Shown here: one piece after another, positions 32,925 through 45,936 of the stretch
Layout of the letters: the number at the start of each line of letters is the position of its first letter
Numbering within the stretch: position 1 is the stretch's first letter
Assembly: GCA_018806915.1 (NCBI GenBank)
Contig: JAGKQI010000081.1
Coordinates: forward strand, 372,001-436,000
Direction of reading: 5' to 3'
DNA length: 64,000 bases
Origin: Phytophthora colocasiae
Taxonomy: Eukaryota > Oomycota > Peronosporomycetes > Peronosporales > Peronosporaceae
Translations under genes and position numbers: made by a program
Notes under the pieces: model-generated
Database searches by the model: none
Seen by the model: only the letters and a program-made list of their open reading frames with translations
Told to the model about the DNA's origin: nothing

Positions 32925-34668
32925 GGTCAAATCGTCGACATGGTTCGCCACACAAATGCTGAGTTGACCAGACTGGCGCAGCATGTCAGCAGGCATGCTT
33001 TTGAAATCATTAAAGAGCAGTACGACATCGCCGCCGATATGTCAACTTTCTACAGTGTTCGGACCGGTCTCAATGGAAAATTTGAACTGTCGAGCGCAAA
33101 TACACAATGTACCGTGGACGCTACAACGTGGAAATCTTACTGTATGCTGGGACAAACTCGAAAGCTGCCATGTAGGCATCTCATGTATCTGCGGAAGCTA
33201 CAGAAGTGTCAAACCCTCATTCCCTTTGAGTATTTGTCGGAACGTTGGCTTTTCAACTCATCTACAATGATCCGCCGATTCGTACATCAAAACATCGACG
33301 TGTGTGGGTTTTCTGAGAGTACAATCGAAGCTCAAACCTCCTCTCGCCCGATGACACAGTCTGAAAAGTACCTAGAGGCTCGGCATACTACGCAACGGAT
33401 CGCCGAAATAGTCGCTACGTACGGCACGCGGAGGTTCAGGCAGGCGATGAAGGTGGTAGACCGCATTACCCACGCCCTCGCTATTTGCGACGATGATGCT
33501 CTTGCAAACACATGTGCAGTGCTGGAGCAACAGTCAAAAGAAGCATTAGTTGCGAAGGCCCAGCGTGTTCTAGCAGAAGCACAAACCCCACAAGATGAAG
33601 TGCAACCCCCGCAACCTGAACTCCAATCCTCACAAGTTGAGCTGCAATCTATACAAGACGAGGAACAAACTACACAAGATATTGTACAATCCACACGAGC
33701 TGAGATACAAGCAGCACAAGCTGATGTACAATCTGTACAAAACAAGACACAACATGTACAAGTGCAGGGTCAGGAAGCTGTGTCAAGTATCGACAACAGT
33801 CAAGTAAGTGAATGGAGGGGTTCTGAAGAGGATTGCGTGCAGAGGTGTGGTGATAACTACTGCGAAAGCTCAGACAGTGAAGAACTCGAAGAAACTTTGG
33901 CGGCCCTAGATTCGTATAGGAGTAGTCGTTCACGACGACCTCGCGTCTGGTCTGTCCGCGAGACGGCTAAACCTACAGGAAGACCTCGCCGAACTCTGAA
34001 GCAACGCCAATTTGCTCGGCGGAACAAATTTAAGGAGATGGCAGCACTTCTGCAGAAATATCAGCCCCCGATTGATGAAGACAGTGGAAATTTGGTGGAG
34101 CTACAGCGGCGTCTAGACGAAGAACCAGTTACGTATAACGCACTGAACGAGTATCTCGCGAAATTTTCTGTCTTGTCTAATCTCCCATCCCCCCATGAAG
34201 CTCCGGACCTGTGTGTTGCAGTTCTCGCGTCTAAATCAAACAATACTGCGAAGACAATGAAGGTTTGCAGTGTGATTCTTCCTCGGAACTGGGTTCGTCA
34301 TTGTCTGTTTTTAATGGATAAATTTCGGCGAGAATATCGAGAACAACAAGGCACTGACCTCCAATACGCCGAAATACTACTCAAGTTTGAGCGGGGACGC
34401 AATTCGCTATTTCCCAAAACGACTGGAAATTATATCGTTACAATGGGAGGATTTCACGGTGCTAGAACTGGATTTGGTATGATCGAAGATTGCCTTGAGT
34501 GGATTCGCGATATCGATGTTGAAGGAGCTCATCTTGGTTCTATATTTGACGGTGTGGGAGTGGTAACAATAGAAGACATCTCAACCTGTGTGGGCAATAT
34601 CAATATTTGTGACGACACAGAGAAGTCATTACTGGACCTACTCCATAATGAAGCGGAAGACATTGCTA
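32925..34668 (+). CDS. MULE transposase, middle part (SWIM finger, Q-repeats, AT-hook)
   Basis: Continues in phase from 17214 (GQIVDMVRHTNAEL). The SWIM zinc finger is visible as CTVDATTWKSYCMLGQTRKL followed by CRHLMYL (C-x-C...C-x-H pattern, about 33105-33190). Next comes a run of about ten imperfect 7-8-residue units of the kind LQSSQVE, LQSIQDE, QTTQDIV, IQAAQAD (33575-33770). An AT-hook-like TGRPRRTLKQR (about 33975-34010) follows, then an uncharacterised region leading to the protease. The frame is uninterrupted for 581 codons and stops being native at 34668, where element B is inserted after GCTA. Confidence 0.82.
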
Positions 34669-36449
34669 TGTGGTGTAGTGGATCCGCTGGAATGAGCAGG
34701 GATCCAACGTTCACACACGGCGCCCAGACACTGACTAACGGAGGGGGTACTCCGATAACCGTGGGGTTGCTGAGGCTCACCTTGTGTACCCGTCAGTGGG
34801 CGGGATCTGCTCTCTCAGGAACGGGAGAATGTACACAGGCGTGAGGGCTTGAACGTCCTTGGCGGGGACTTGGGAGGTTGGACTTGCGTGGGTATTCCTG
34901 CACACAGGTCCTGGTTAGGGGGATCTTGGTCTTGGACTCGAAGATCCGGGGTTGCCTTGGTGGCTGTGGGGTTCCTTTTCCTTTCCTTTACTGTCTTGCT
35001 TGCCGCCTCCTGTAGCGGTTGGTCTTGAGGGTGTTGAGAGGCCGAGGGGTCCTACGGTTAAGCAATCAACACCGTTGGATCCGGGGTCTTCACTAGCGTA
35101 AGGTAAGCCGGCCAAATCGGGGATCCGGTCTTAGCTGTAGCTAGGCGTGCGAAGAAACTTGCAGGAACACTAAGGGGAGGCCAATACACTATCCTCTTCC
35201 CTTGTCTTAAGTCCCGAAGAAAACCACTTGCGCACTAGAAGGTAAATTCGACTCTCTGATTTATGGCTATCCAGTTTCTCATCCTGTACCCTATCTTTCC
35301 CATCGCAAATCTCTATCTTAGATCATGCTGGCTCTCTTCCAACTGCCTCACCACGTTGATGTCATAAACCTTGAGGATCCGGGTTTGGATCCGAGGATCT
35401 AGCTTCGGGATCCGAGGATCCGGCTTCGGGATCTCTGGATCTTGGATCTTGGGGATCTGGATCTCTGGATCTTGGATCTTGGGGATCCGGCTTCAGGATC
35501 CGAGGATCTTGGATCTGGATCTCTGGCATCTGGATCCGAGATACTGATTCTAGATCTCTGGCATCCTGGATCTTGGGGATCTTGGATCTGGATCTCTGGA
35601 TCTTGGGGATCCGGCTTCAGGATCCGAGGATCTTGGATCTGGATCTCTGCCATCTGGATCCGAGGGTCTTAGATCTGGATCTCTGGATCTTGGATCTTGG
35701 GGATCCGGCTTCAGGATCCGAGGATCTTGGATCTGGATCTCTGGCATCTGGATCCGAGTATCTTGGATCTGGATCTCTGGCATCTGGATCCGAGGATCTT
35801 GGATCTGGATCTCTGGCATCTGGATGTGGGGATCTTGGATCTGGATCTCTGGATCTTGGATCTTAGGGATCCGGCTTCAGGATCCGAGGATCTTGGATCT
35901 GGATCTCTGGATCTTGGATCTTGGGGATCCGGCTTCAGGATCCGAGGATCTTGGATCTGGATCTCTGGCATTTGGATCCGAGGATCTTGGATCTTGGGGA
36001 TCTTGGATCTGGATCTCTGGATCTTGGATCTTGGGGATCCGGCTTCAGGATCCGAGGATCTTGGATCTGGATCTCTGGATCTTGGATCTTGGGGATCCGG
36101 CTTCAGGATCCGAGGATCTTGGATCTGGATCTCTGGCATCTGGATCGTGGGGATCCGGCTTCAGGATCCGAGGATCTCGGATCTTGGGGATCCGGCTTCG
36201 GGAGCCGAGGATCTTGAATCTGGATCTCGACGTCCGGATCCGAGGATCTTGGGTCTGAAGGATCCGCACTTAGGACTGTGGGATCCGAACTTAAGTCAGC
36301 CAGGCCAAGTGGATCCTAACTTAGGGTCCGCCCTAGAGTAGGTACCAGTTCCAGGGATCTGTCCTTATCGTAGCACCACTGTCGCACGTCACCCATCATC
36401 GTGGTCGTTCTGCGTCCTGTCCGGCTTGATTTGAATCCACTTCACCACA
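34669..36449 (-). repeat. 3' LTR of element B
   Basis: 1,781 bp, the longest of the four LTRs because its GATCC array spans about 35371-36275. The single-copy part (35100-35340) carries B-type variants such as GCTAGGCGTGCGAAG. Confidence 0.92.
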
Positions 36450-37034
36450 ATCGCCCCTGGGACGAGGTTGTTGCCGCACAACGGCATCACGTCGTTCCCA
36501 TACAAAATTCCAATTTGGCTCGTCATTCCTCAAATCGCGACCTCTGCAAAATGGATCGGTCTGCCGACACCAGTTCCTCCGCGTACGCCACGGTGTTCTT
36601 CGGTCAGGATCGCTCTGCGGCTCAACCTCCATGTCCCCATCTTCAGTTTTGCTAAGACGCATTTCGAGATCCAACTTCCAAAATCGAGGATCCGAGGGTC
36701 CGGCCTCGGGATCCGGAGATCCAACTTCCAAAATCGAGGATCCGGCCTCGGGATCCGGAGATCCAACTTCCAAAATGGATCCGCTTCGAGGATCCGAGGA
36801 TCCAGCCTCGGGATCCGAAGATCCAACTCCGAGACATATCCCATTATGAGCCCCGAGGATCCAGGTAGAAAATTCGTCCCAAAGTCGAGCTCTAGACGGG
36901 ATCCGAGCGTAGGTTCTGATCCTGCTTTCCAGCCCTCTCCAGAAACTCGGTCTTCTTTTCTTCATATACAAACATACATCGCGTCCACTCGCAGTAAACT
37001 GCCAGTCTTCTCTTCTCCACACTGACGAGCGCCC
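36450..37034 (+). pseudogene. Remnant of the antisense ORF and spacer satellite in element B
   Basis: Frame 36401-36655 keeps the first codons of the antisense ORF (ATG at about 36551, MDRSADTSSSAYATVFFG). It then runs at 36630-36650 into spacer sequence matching the far side of the ORF in A. About 3 kb present in A (28352 to 31431) is missing. A GGACATGGA word occurs at both edges in A and once in B. A few GATCC units remain at 36663-36835. Confidence 0.75.
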
Positions 37035-40000
37035 TCACCAGTGAAGATCTACCCCCCGTCGCCTACTCTTCTTCGTGCGACTGCATCGCTTGGAACCGGT
37101 TCTTTTGCTTCGTTCTTGGAGGAATTCATGCAGCAACGCGCCGCAGTTCAGATCTGCTTCATCTACCCAGGTAGGATCCTCGTACCCTTTCCAGAAAACT
37201 TGGAATTCTCGCCGGATCCGGCCATATCGCGTGGGTCGTCCCGTCCTGACATCCACGATCTGTTCAACCTCGAACTCGCCGTCTTCCAGATCCCGATCCC
37301 AGCTGTCTTCTGGTAATAAGGCTTCGTCAAAATCTAGACGATCCGTCTCGTCCACCGTCAACTGGATCTTCGGTCGATCCGGAAATGTCTTGACTGGCTT
37401 CAACTTGGAGATGTGCACCACCGGGAACAACTGGTAGTCAGTACCGGCGATCTCCAGGCGGGCTGCATACTCGTTCGTCATTTCCGCCACACGGAACGGT
37501 CCATGCCACAGGTGAGCCAGTTTCTTGGCGTATCCCTCCTTCACTCTGTCTAAGAACAGCCACACTTGGGATCCGGCCTCGATGGGGTGCTGCGTCGCCA
37601 TCTCGTTCTGCCGGTCGGCACGATCCGAGATCGCCTGCTTCAGGCGGTCATTCACCTCAGCCCTGGCCAGTTGGTAGTGTCGCTGGATCTTATACCTCCA
37701 GCGTCGTGGATCTGTATCTCGACGTCCGGTATTCCCCACGGAGAGCGTTGCTTCCAGAGTCGTCTTGGGATCCCAACCGTGTGCGAGGTAGAACGGCGTG
37801 TCGCCCCTAGTCCGGTCTTGTGCAGTGTTCAAAGCAAATGTCAAGCTGTTCGGCATACTCGTCCCAATCTCTCTGGTCGGGATCCTGAACATACATCTTG
37901 ATTGCTCGAGTAATCGTCTGCACCATCCGTTCAGCCGTGCCGTTCGACTGTGGTCGATAAGCCATAGTGGCTCTCTGGCGCTGGCCTAGGATCCGGTTGA
38001 AAGCACGAAAGAAGTCAGACATGAACCCGGGTTCTCGGTCGTGCCGGATCACCTGGCTGGCGCCGAAACGACGAAACACACAGATCTCATAGGACTCCGC
38101 CACCGCTTGTGCTGTTCGCGAGTTATTGGCATTGACGATCACGTAGCCGGTAAAGAGATCCACCCATACCAGAAGTTCGGTATTCCCGTTCTCGGATCTT
38201 GGGAGCGAGGGTATGTGATCCATGGCGATCACTTGAAACGGGTAAGTGGCTTGAATGTTGCCTGGCGACACACCACGGATCGTAGGTCGCCCCTTGCCCG
38301 TCTCACAGTCCACGCATTCTCCGACGAACTGTTGCACAGATCTGAAGAGTCCTCTCCAGTAGAAGTGATCCTTGATCCTCTGGTACGTGCGGCCAATCCC
38401 TTGATGACCTCCTTCTAAACTGCTATGATAGTGATGAAGCAGGTCCGTCTGGAGCGTCTCCGGTATAACCAGTCGTAACAACCCATCTCGATCGGCTTCG
38501 GCCCTTCGCGAAGGTGCACAATAGAACAACAATTCATCTTCGTCCAACTCGAAATTGTCTGCTAGCAGACGGCACGTCTTGGCTTCGGCCGCAGTCAGAT
38601 CCGTCAGCTGTCCCCGCAGGAACGACTTCAGGTTGGAGATCCATGTTTCTTCGTCCTGGGCTTGTCGGATCCGGTCGATCCTCAGCCGTTGCACGGACTC
38701 CTCGTCGAGTACTCGGGTCGCCCTCTCTAGCTTGTCTTCGAGTAGCAACTACACTGATACGTGGTGTCGGATCCTCGGATCCCGATGTCAGAATCTCATC
38801 CAGCCGATTGAGAGTGACAAGATCGTCGCGATCCGCCCCTTGGTCGATTGTAGTCCCGCTTCCTCGTTGCAACGCTGCACTGGCCAAGCTGTCGGCGCTT
38901 GCGTTCCACGCTCGTTTCACATGTAGCAGGTCATGATCCGGCCATCCCCGAAGCAGCATTAGCGCCTTCTGTCTCAGTAGCGTCAGGGCTGGCGCCTTGC
39001 AGTCGATCTCGCCGCGCATCTGACGGATCACTAGATTCGAATCTCCGCAGATAATGAGTCGTCCATTGGTCAGATCCTCGAGTAACTCAAAACACAATAG
39101 AAGTCCGTTGTACTCCGCTTCGTTGACCGTCAGGTTCTCTGCATACCGAGACGCTGCCTTGACCACCTTCCATTCAGGCAACTTCCATACAATCGCACTG
39201 AAAGATCCTCCGCCACGTTTCGCCCTGGCGGATCCGTCGAAACTAACCACCCACAATTCTTCCTCCGGCTCCACGGTCGGTACTGGCATCTGGATCGCTC
39301 GGCGTGGCTCCTTTCGTGGGGCGATATTCACCAAAGCTTGATCTACTTCGGATCTCGGGGTGATACTGGCAGCGAGGGATCCAAGGATCTCGTCTTCCCC
39401 TTTCGTACACTTCGTGATCTCCAAGGTCCAAGGTGATAACAGCGCTGCCCATTGGCCCAACCTTCCTTGTAGTCCGGTAGAGCGGAACAACCATCCGAGT
39501 GTAGAGTGCCTGGTTAGGATCCGGATCCGTCGTCCAACTAACATGGAATATCCGAGATCCAGGATCCTTAGCAATGCCAGCACCTCCTTCTCTACGATCC
39601 CATAGTTCACTTCGTTCGGTTTCAGGGATCTGCTAACGAACATCACCGGCATGTAGATTCCATCGTGATCCTGCGTCAGGGAAGCTGAAACAGCCCATTC
39701 GCTGGCGTAGACAATCACCGCCGGTTGCCTGCCGGGATCGAAATGCCGAAGCGTAGGAGTCATAGCGATCTTCCTCTTCAAGGCCTCGAAAGCGGTTGAA
39801 GCACGGATCCACTTCTCATCTGGATCTTTCGGACTTGATGGATCCTTAGGATCCTTGATCACGGAGTCGGTTGGCAGCAGGATCTTGCGGCTGGATCTCA
39901 GCTCCGCGAAGTCGACCTCCCTCAGTTCGTAGAGTACCGACGCGTAGACTGCCATATCTTCTATGAATCGCGCGTAGTAATTTAGGCTACCCAAGAAAGA

Positions 40001-43000
40001 TTGCATAGCCCGCAGCGATCTCGGGAATGCAAGATTCACCAGCGCTTCTCGGTCTTTCGGATGTGCCTCTAGTCCCTCGCCAGACACTCTGTGTCCCAGG
40101 TAATCCACCCTCTTCAGGCCCCAAAAACTCTTGGCCACGCTGATCGACAGGTTCCACTTGTCACAAGCTTCTAGCAGCAAACGCACTCGTTCACACAGGT
40201 GATCCCAGGATCCAGCGGTCACTAAGATGTCATCAATATACGATCTTCGTCCCAGCACAGACCGTTCACCGTTCGTCTCTGGGATCCCATCTCGGAAAAG
40301 ATCCAACGCGGATCCGGATCCGGCCGTAGGCGGGATCCGTAGGAATCCATAGAGTGCGTTGTCCAATAAACGCTGGTAGATCTGCGGGGCATTCTTGAGA
40401 CCAAACGGCATCCGGTTCCACTCAAACAATCCAAACGGAGTGATAAATGCCGAGATGGCCCTTGCGCGATCCGTCATAGAGACAACCCAAAAACCACTAG
40501 CCATATCGAGAGAGCAGTACCACAACACGGCGTCGAGATCCTCCAGTAGATCATTGATGAGAGGCATAGGATATACCATCAGCCTCGTCAAGCTATTCAC
40601 CAGCCTGTAGTCGATGCAGAGCCTGATATCAACGCCATTCTTCTTGATGATCACGACAATTGGCGAGGCCCATGGTGACGTAGAGACTTGGATGATCTTC
40701 GCTTGCAACAATCCCTTGATTAGATCCGAGAGCTTCTCGCGATACTGCGGCGCCACCTTACGCACTCGCTGGGCAATTGGCTTCGCGTCTCCCACGTCAA
40801 TATCGCAGATCGCGCCCACGGCAGGAGGGGGCAGGGCATTACCCTTCCCAATCAACAAGTGCTTGTACTTCCAGATCTCGTTCGCCAATCGTTGGACCTC
40901 CTCAGGTGTGTTGGAGGCTGGATCCCCCACTTGGAGATCCTCGATCTTCACGTCGACCGTCGCCGTCACAACCTCTGGCAACACCGCCATCTCCTTCTCG
41001 AGATCCTCCGCGTAGGATCCGCCATTTTCGTGGACGAACACCCCATCGTCGTCATGATCTCCTGCAGTACTGGGATCCGGCCGGGCACCAACCTCGAGAT
41101 CCGGCTGGGATTCAGCCACGAGATCCGGTCGGGATCCAACCACGAGATCCTTGCCTGAGGCGTCCTTATGATCTTCATGTCCTGACGCCGATGACGGATC
41201 CTCACTCATCTCCACTCCGGGCGGATCACTGGCTGTTGAGCGACTCCCAGGATCCAGCCTTCTTGTAGCGGGATCCGGTCCACGAGCGGCACCTCCTTCG
41301 GCAAGTCTTCCAACTTCACTCCCCGCTTCCAATCCGGTTCCACGAGCAGGATCACCCTTCGGCGCACCACATCCAGTTCTCGGATCGCCCTCTGGGGTCT
41401 TCGTCGCTTCCACGTACGTCGCCGTCCGTTGGTCCAGCTCTTCTTGTGCCGGCACGCCTTGATCTGGATCCCCTGGCGCCCCTGAGTCTTCAATCTTGCC
41501 TTGGCGCACACCATCGTCTTCGCCTCGGCGAGGCGCATCTGTAGCACCCTTGGTACACGCGTAGATCGCCCTGGGCGCCTCGCAATCGGCGGCGCCCTTC
41601 CTGCAGGCCGTCTCCGCCGCTCGCTCATATTTGTGTGAATGTGAGGGGCTCAGATCCCTACTAAGTGCGGAATCAGGCGACTGTTCGGACCTGCTCCGTC
41701 CTTGACCCATGTCGCATGTGCGACACCGATCTTCAAGCTGTGTCAGGTGAGGATCCGACTTTGCTTGTAGATGGAGTTGGGAGGCGTGAGGCACCTCATT
41801 TGAAAGGTCTTGATCGGGCGCGTATAATGGTAGCGCTCCGAGTTCCTGGGCATTCCTGTGGGCTCCGGTGCACCCCGAAACCTTGGGTCCGACTGTGCCA
41901 TCTGAATGATGGTCACCTGTCCCATGATTATGGGGCGACCCTTCGGCATCATTGTCCCGGCTCTGTGCAGAGACAGGGCAGCCCTCCGGATCTTCAAGGA
42001 GGCGTGTCGACATGGCCCCTTCGGCTTCTAGAGCTCCGTTGGAGGCGTGCGATGGCTCGTTAGACGCGCCTTGCATCGCGCTGCATGCCCATACCAACTT
42101 TGGCAGTGGGGCATGCATATTCGCCCCAGGGCGCATCCAAACGTCATCTCCGACTGATTTGTCGGAGTGATGGTAGTCGCCCGTCGCACGGACATGCTGC
42201 CGATCCTCAACGGTGGCGTCCAGTCTCTGGCCAGAGACAGTACACGTTGCCGGATCTTCAATCAGACAAGCTGAAGAGGATCCGGAGGATCCTTGAGCCT
42301 GTGGATCTCGGATCCGGGTGTGTGAGGACGCCCCTTGGTCCGATGAGGCTGGCGCAACGTCCTTTGTGGCCTCTGGCTCAAATCGGACACGGCGGTGCGC
42401 TTGGAGCTTAGCCGTTGACGGATCGGATCCACCTGACTGGATCCTGTCTCGCCAGTCGGCCGTTCCTTCAAGGATCCGGTCCGACGTAGGTGGCGAGCCG
42501 GGGCAGCGCGACACGATAGCGGTGTGGACAGGGCGCTTCAAGATTCCCTTCGGCTCGGTGTACTTCGGGCGATCCACCGCCGGCTCAAGCTCCCATGGCT
42601 CCTTCGGACGCGGTGGCGGCGGGATCTCCGTCGTGGCGCTCATGGCGAGGTTCTGCCATTCGTGGTAGCGCCTGGATCCGACAGAGATGAAGCCTGGAGT
42701 GCGGGGAACGTGATCCCCGGCCAGCCACATGCCGATCTCTTCGTTGTGGTTGAGAGAGACCGCCTTCTCACCAATGTTGGTAAGTTGTAGATAGCGGATC
42801 TTGCCTGGGCCTTGTACTAACGTCGGTACCCATTGCTTTCCTCTCCGTAACCACAGCTTCTCATACTCCTTGAGGTGGATCCGGTCCGGGTGCTCGAAGG
42901 TCTCGCCAGGCTCCAGTCGTATACCTTCCTGGAGGAGTAGCGGGCGAGCCCGGCCGCTGAAGATCTGCCGTCGCCCATGAAGTCGCACACGGATCTCGTC

Positions 43001-43623
43001 GTGCAAGCATACGGACCCGTCACCCAGGTCGAGTCGGATCCCGGCCGGTACCATGAAGTCCATGCCGAGGATCGCGTCGCAGTCGGGTGGAAGATCCTCG
43101 CCGACCCAGACATCGCAGAAGTATACCAAGTACCCAGCCAAGGTAACTTTGATCCTTGTTTTGCCTGCTGCAATATACAGCTGCTCACCAATTCCGAGGC
43201 ACTCTTGTGTTTGACTAGTATCAATCTGGGATCCAACCTTACGAGCAAAGGCGGCATCGATGATCGGCACCTCGGATCCCGAGTCAAGAAGCACGGTGGA
43301 CTTGGCATTGTTGATCTTGCACGTTGCCTTGGCCTGCTTGAAGTGTTTGCTGGGGACATGGTACTTCCAGTACCCGCGTGACTCTCCAGGCATGAGATCC
43401 AAGGACATGGCGATCTCGGATCTCTGGTATTCATCGTCTGTAGAGCGGAAGCTTGCAACTCTAGCCGTACGTTTCCCATGAAGTTCACATGTAATATCCA
43501 ATAGATCCGTTCGCTTGTTGCTAACTTGATCCATGGCCTTCTTGTTCACATATGCATAGATGTAAGACGTTGAACGCTCGTCTCGTACCGGATTCAAACC
43601 CGGCGAGCGTTCTAGTTTAACAT
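37035..43623 (-). CDS. Element B pol, two frame disruptions
   Basis: Same domain order as pol of A: protease (about 43300), long disordered linker, RT with YIDDIL (about 40230), two RNase H domains, H2C2-DDE integrase and chromodomain (about 37100-37250). The frame is open from the gag overlap to about 38720. There, GGG/CCC at 38715-38717 and 38721-38723 each lack one base relative to A. A further single-base insertion lies near 37850 (GCCGAACAGCTTG against GCCGAACGCTTG in A). B keeps GGGG at the site where A is shifted, so the two copies together indicate the ancestral frame. Confidence 0.88.
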
Positions 43624-45936
43624 CTTCTCGGCAGCTTCTGGAAGCATGTGCTTACTTGGATCGAACCACTGCCGGATGAGGTTGTAGAACTCCTCCATCT
43701 GGCACTTGCCGTGATCGTGAAGTTCTCCGCAGCCGCGACACACGAAGAAACAGTGATCCGACGGATGACCCTTCTTGCCGCACTTCTGGCAGGTGAGGCG
43801 CTTCCAACAGCCAAGATCCGAATGTTTCCTGGATCCGCAGTGCGAGCAGCGCTGCCCTTCGTTGGAGAAACGTGGTCGACGATCTTGTGGCGTTGGATCC
43901 GAGCTGGCTTGGGTTGGATCCGGATCCATCTTAGGATCCGAAGTTCCCGTCTTGGTCTCTGTTGATCCGGCTGTCGTCGAGGTAATCGGTCGCTCACTCG
44001 AGGCTGCTACGTATGCTCTGCGAAGCTCGCCATCGGATCCGGAGTCCTCGGAGTCGGATCCCTCAGATTCCACAACTTGCATAGAGCGGATCGCACGCGT
44101 TGGACCGGTTGGCTGCGGGGCCGTCGTGGTCTTCGGCCGGAACTTGCTGGATCCTGATGACGGCTTCTTCTGTCTGGATCTCGCGCGATCCCGGGCCCGC
44201 AGTACGTCTTCGAGTTGATCCGCGTCCGCAAGTCGGAGTAATGTCAGTTGGTCTGCCAGATCTGCATCCTCAAGCGTCTCGATGAAGTGTTCGACGTGCT
44301 CGCGGCGCGCTTTGGCATCTCCATCCTTGATCATCACCCTCGCACGGAGACCTGCTACGTTCAAACGATACAAGTATTCCAATGGCGACTCATCGGATCT
44401 CTTGCGAGCGTGGTAGTATTGCCACGCCACCGAGACTCCGAGGCCACAGTATTGCGTCTGGAAGGCCTTCAGCAGATCACTCCACTTCAGCCTTGTGGAT
44501 CGACTGAGTTGTCTGTACCAGTTCCGCGCTGGACCAGTGAGAAGATCTCCAAAGGTAAGGCACTTTTCTTCGTCCGATGCTTGATCTCTCGTGAAGGCTG
44601 ACTTGACTTTACTAATCCATGATCTTGCTCGTTCTTCGTCGTGATCCTTACCCGTAAACTCCTTCAGGTCCGATATCGCAGAGATTCGGATCCGTTGAAT
44701 CGTGCTGGATCCTGCCGTAACGGATGCAGCGGTGGTCGTCGCCGTACGCCGGGGAGCTAATCCGTCAAGGTCGTCCGGGTCATACTCCCAGTTCTCGGGG
44801 TGTGATCCTACTGACTCCATCTCGACGTCCCGGTATACAGGATCCGCAGTGTGCGTCGCAACTCGTGGAACCGCGGTCATCTGCCGCTCCTTCAAGAACT
44901 TATCCATGGCCGATTGGAAGTATGTTTGCAGCCTGTTGGTGGATGCATGCGGTGGATCCATGGCACGGGGCTGATCACGCGAGGCGTTCAACGTTCGTGT
45001 CGGCTTGGCCTCTTGGATGTCGGTCGGCATACGAGCTGCCAGCATAGCGGCGCCTGCAGGGCCGAGCGCCATACGTCGGGGTTCAGACGGACTGTCGGAT
45101 CCTGCCTCAGACTCCGCCGAGGCGTATCGAGAGGATCCAGTCTGATATTCGGGGGACTGCGCTAGCTTGGACATCGGATCTCGGGTCGCTCGTCGCTCAC
45201 CGACAAGGGGCTTCAGACGGTTGAAGAGTGAAGCCGCTGCGATGCGGATCTTGTCGTGGTCCAAGCGGAAGAGGGAGTCCCCATCGAAGGCTCCTGCCGC
45301 GAAACCAGCTTCTTCTAACAGGCGGAGGAGGTCCAGGGCGCTGTCCAGGCTGTTCGTGGATTGTGCCGGTGCCGTGATCGGGCCGGTGAGAGATCCAACC
45401 AGCTGAGGCTGTAGGATCCTCATCACGGGGTCTTCCCGGAGGAAGTCCTCGAGCGCAATCCGGCGATATGAAGCCTCTAGCTGGGTCGACGACCATTCCG
45501 ATTTCACCACCGGCTTCTCGTCGACATCAGATCCTGGTGCCCTCAGCTTCTTCCGCGCAGTCTTCATCTTCTTCTTCGACGTTTTACCACCTGAGATCTG
45601 CGCGGGGGTGGTGGTGGTGGATGAAGATCCAACAACTTTCGCTGCTGAATCCCCACCCAGCGGATCTGAACTCGCGTTCCGGTCCGCGGGGGTCCCCGAA
45701 GGGACCTGGGGAGGAGGGGGAGGTTTTTCTTCCGAGTCTGTTGCCAGACTCGCCTCCTTCCTGTCGGCAGAGCTCCTCCCAGGGCTCCGCCGATCCGTGG
45801 ATCTAGCGTTCAGCGGTGCTGACGGCGATCCAACGACCGTCGGCACTTCTTCTCCCGGTTCTTCCTTCACTTGTACAGTCTCTTCGGACTCACGGTGATA
45901 TCCGCCGTCCCCAAAAGATCCGGGCACGCGCACCAT
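43612..45936 (-). CDS. Element B gag, intact
   Basis: 774 codons starting with ATG at the LTR edge (45934-45936). It has the same gag core and three zinc knuckles as A, with a few substitutions (for example DHCFFVCRGC for DRCFFVCRGC). The uninterrupted frame shows which gag version is ancestral. It ends at TAG after the GTTAAAC heptamer, entering pol by a proposed -1 shift. Confidence 0.9.
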   Translation of the reverse strand: MVRVPGSFGDGGYHRESEETVQVKEEPGEEVPTVVGSPSAPLNARSTDRRSPGRSSADRKEASLATDSEEKPPPPPQVPSGTPADRNASSDPLGGDSAAKVVGSSSTTTTPAQISGGKTSKKKMKTARKKLRAPGSDVDEKPVVKSEWSSTQLEASYRRIALEDFLREDPVMRILQPQLVGSLTGPITAPAQSTNSLDSALDLLRLLEEAGFAAGAFDGDSLFRLDHDKIRIAAASLFNRLKPLVGERRATRDPMSKLAQSPEYQTGSSRYASAESEAGSDSPSEPRRMALGPAGAAMLAARMPTDIQEAKPTRTLNASRDQPRAMDPPHASTNRLQTYFQSAMDKFLKERQMTAVPRVATHTADPVYRDVEMESVGSHPENWEYDPDDLDGLAPRRTATTTAASVTAGSSTIQRIRISAISDLKEFTGKDHDEERARSWISKVKSAFTRDQASDEEKCLTFGDLLTGPARNWYRQLSRSTRLKWSDLLKAFQTQYCGLGVSVAWQYYHARKRSDESPLEYLYRLNVAGLRARVMIKDGDAKARREHVEHFIETLEDADLADQLTLLRLADADQLEDVLRARDRARSRQKKPSSGSSKFRPKTTTAPQPTGPTRAIRSMQVVESEGSDSEDSGSDGELRRAYVAASSERPITSTTAGSTETKTGTSDPKMDPDPTQASSDPTPQDRRPRFSNEGQRCSHCGSRKHSDLGCWKRLTCQKCGKKGHPSDHCFFVCRGCGELHDHGKCQMEEFYNLIRQWFDPSKHMLPEAAEKMLN

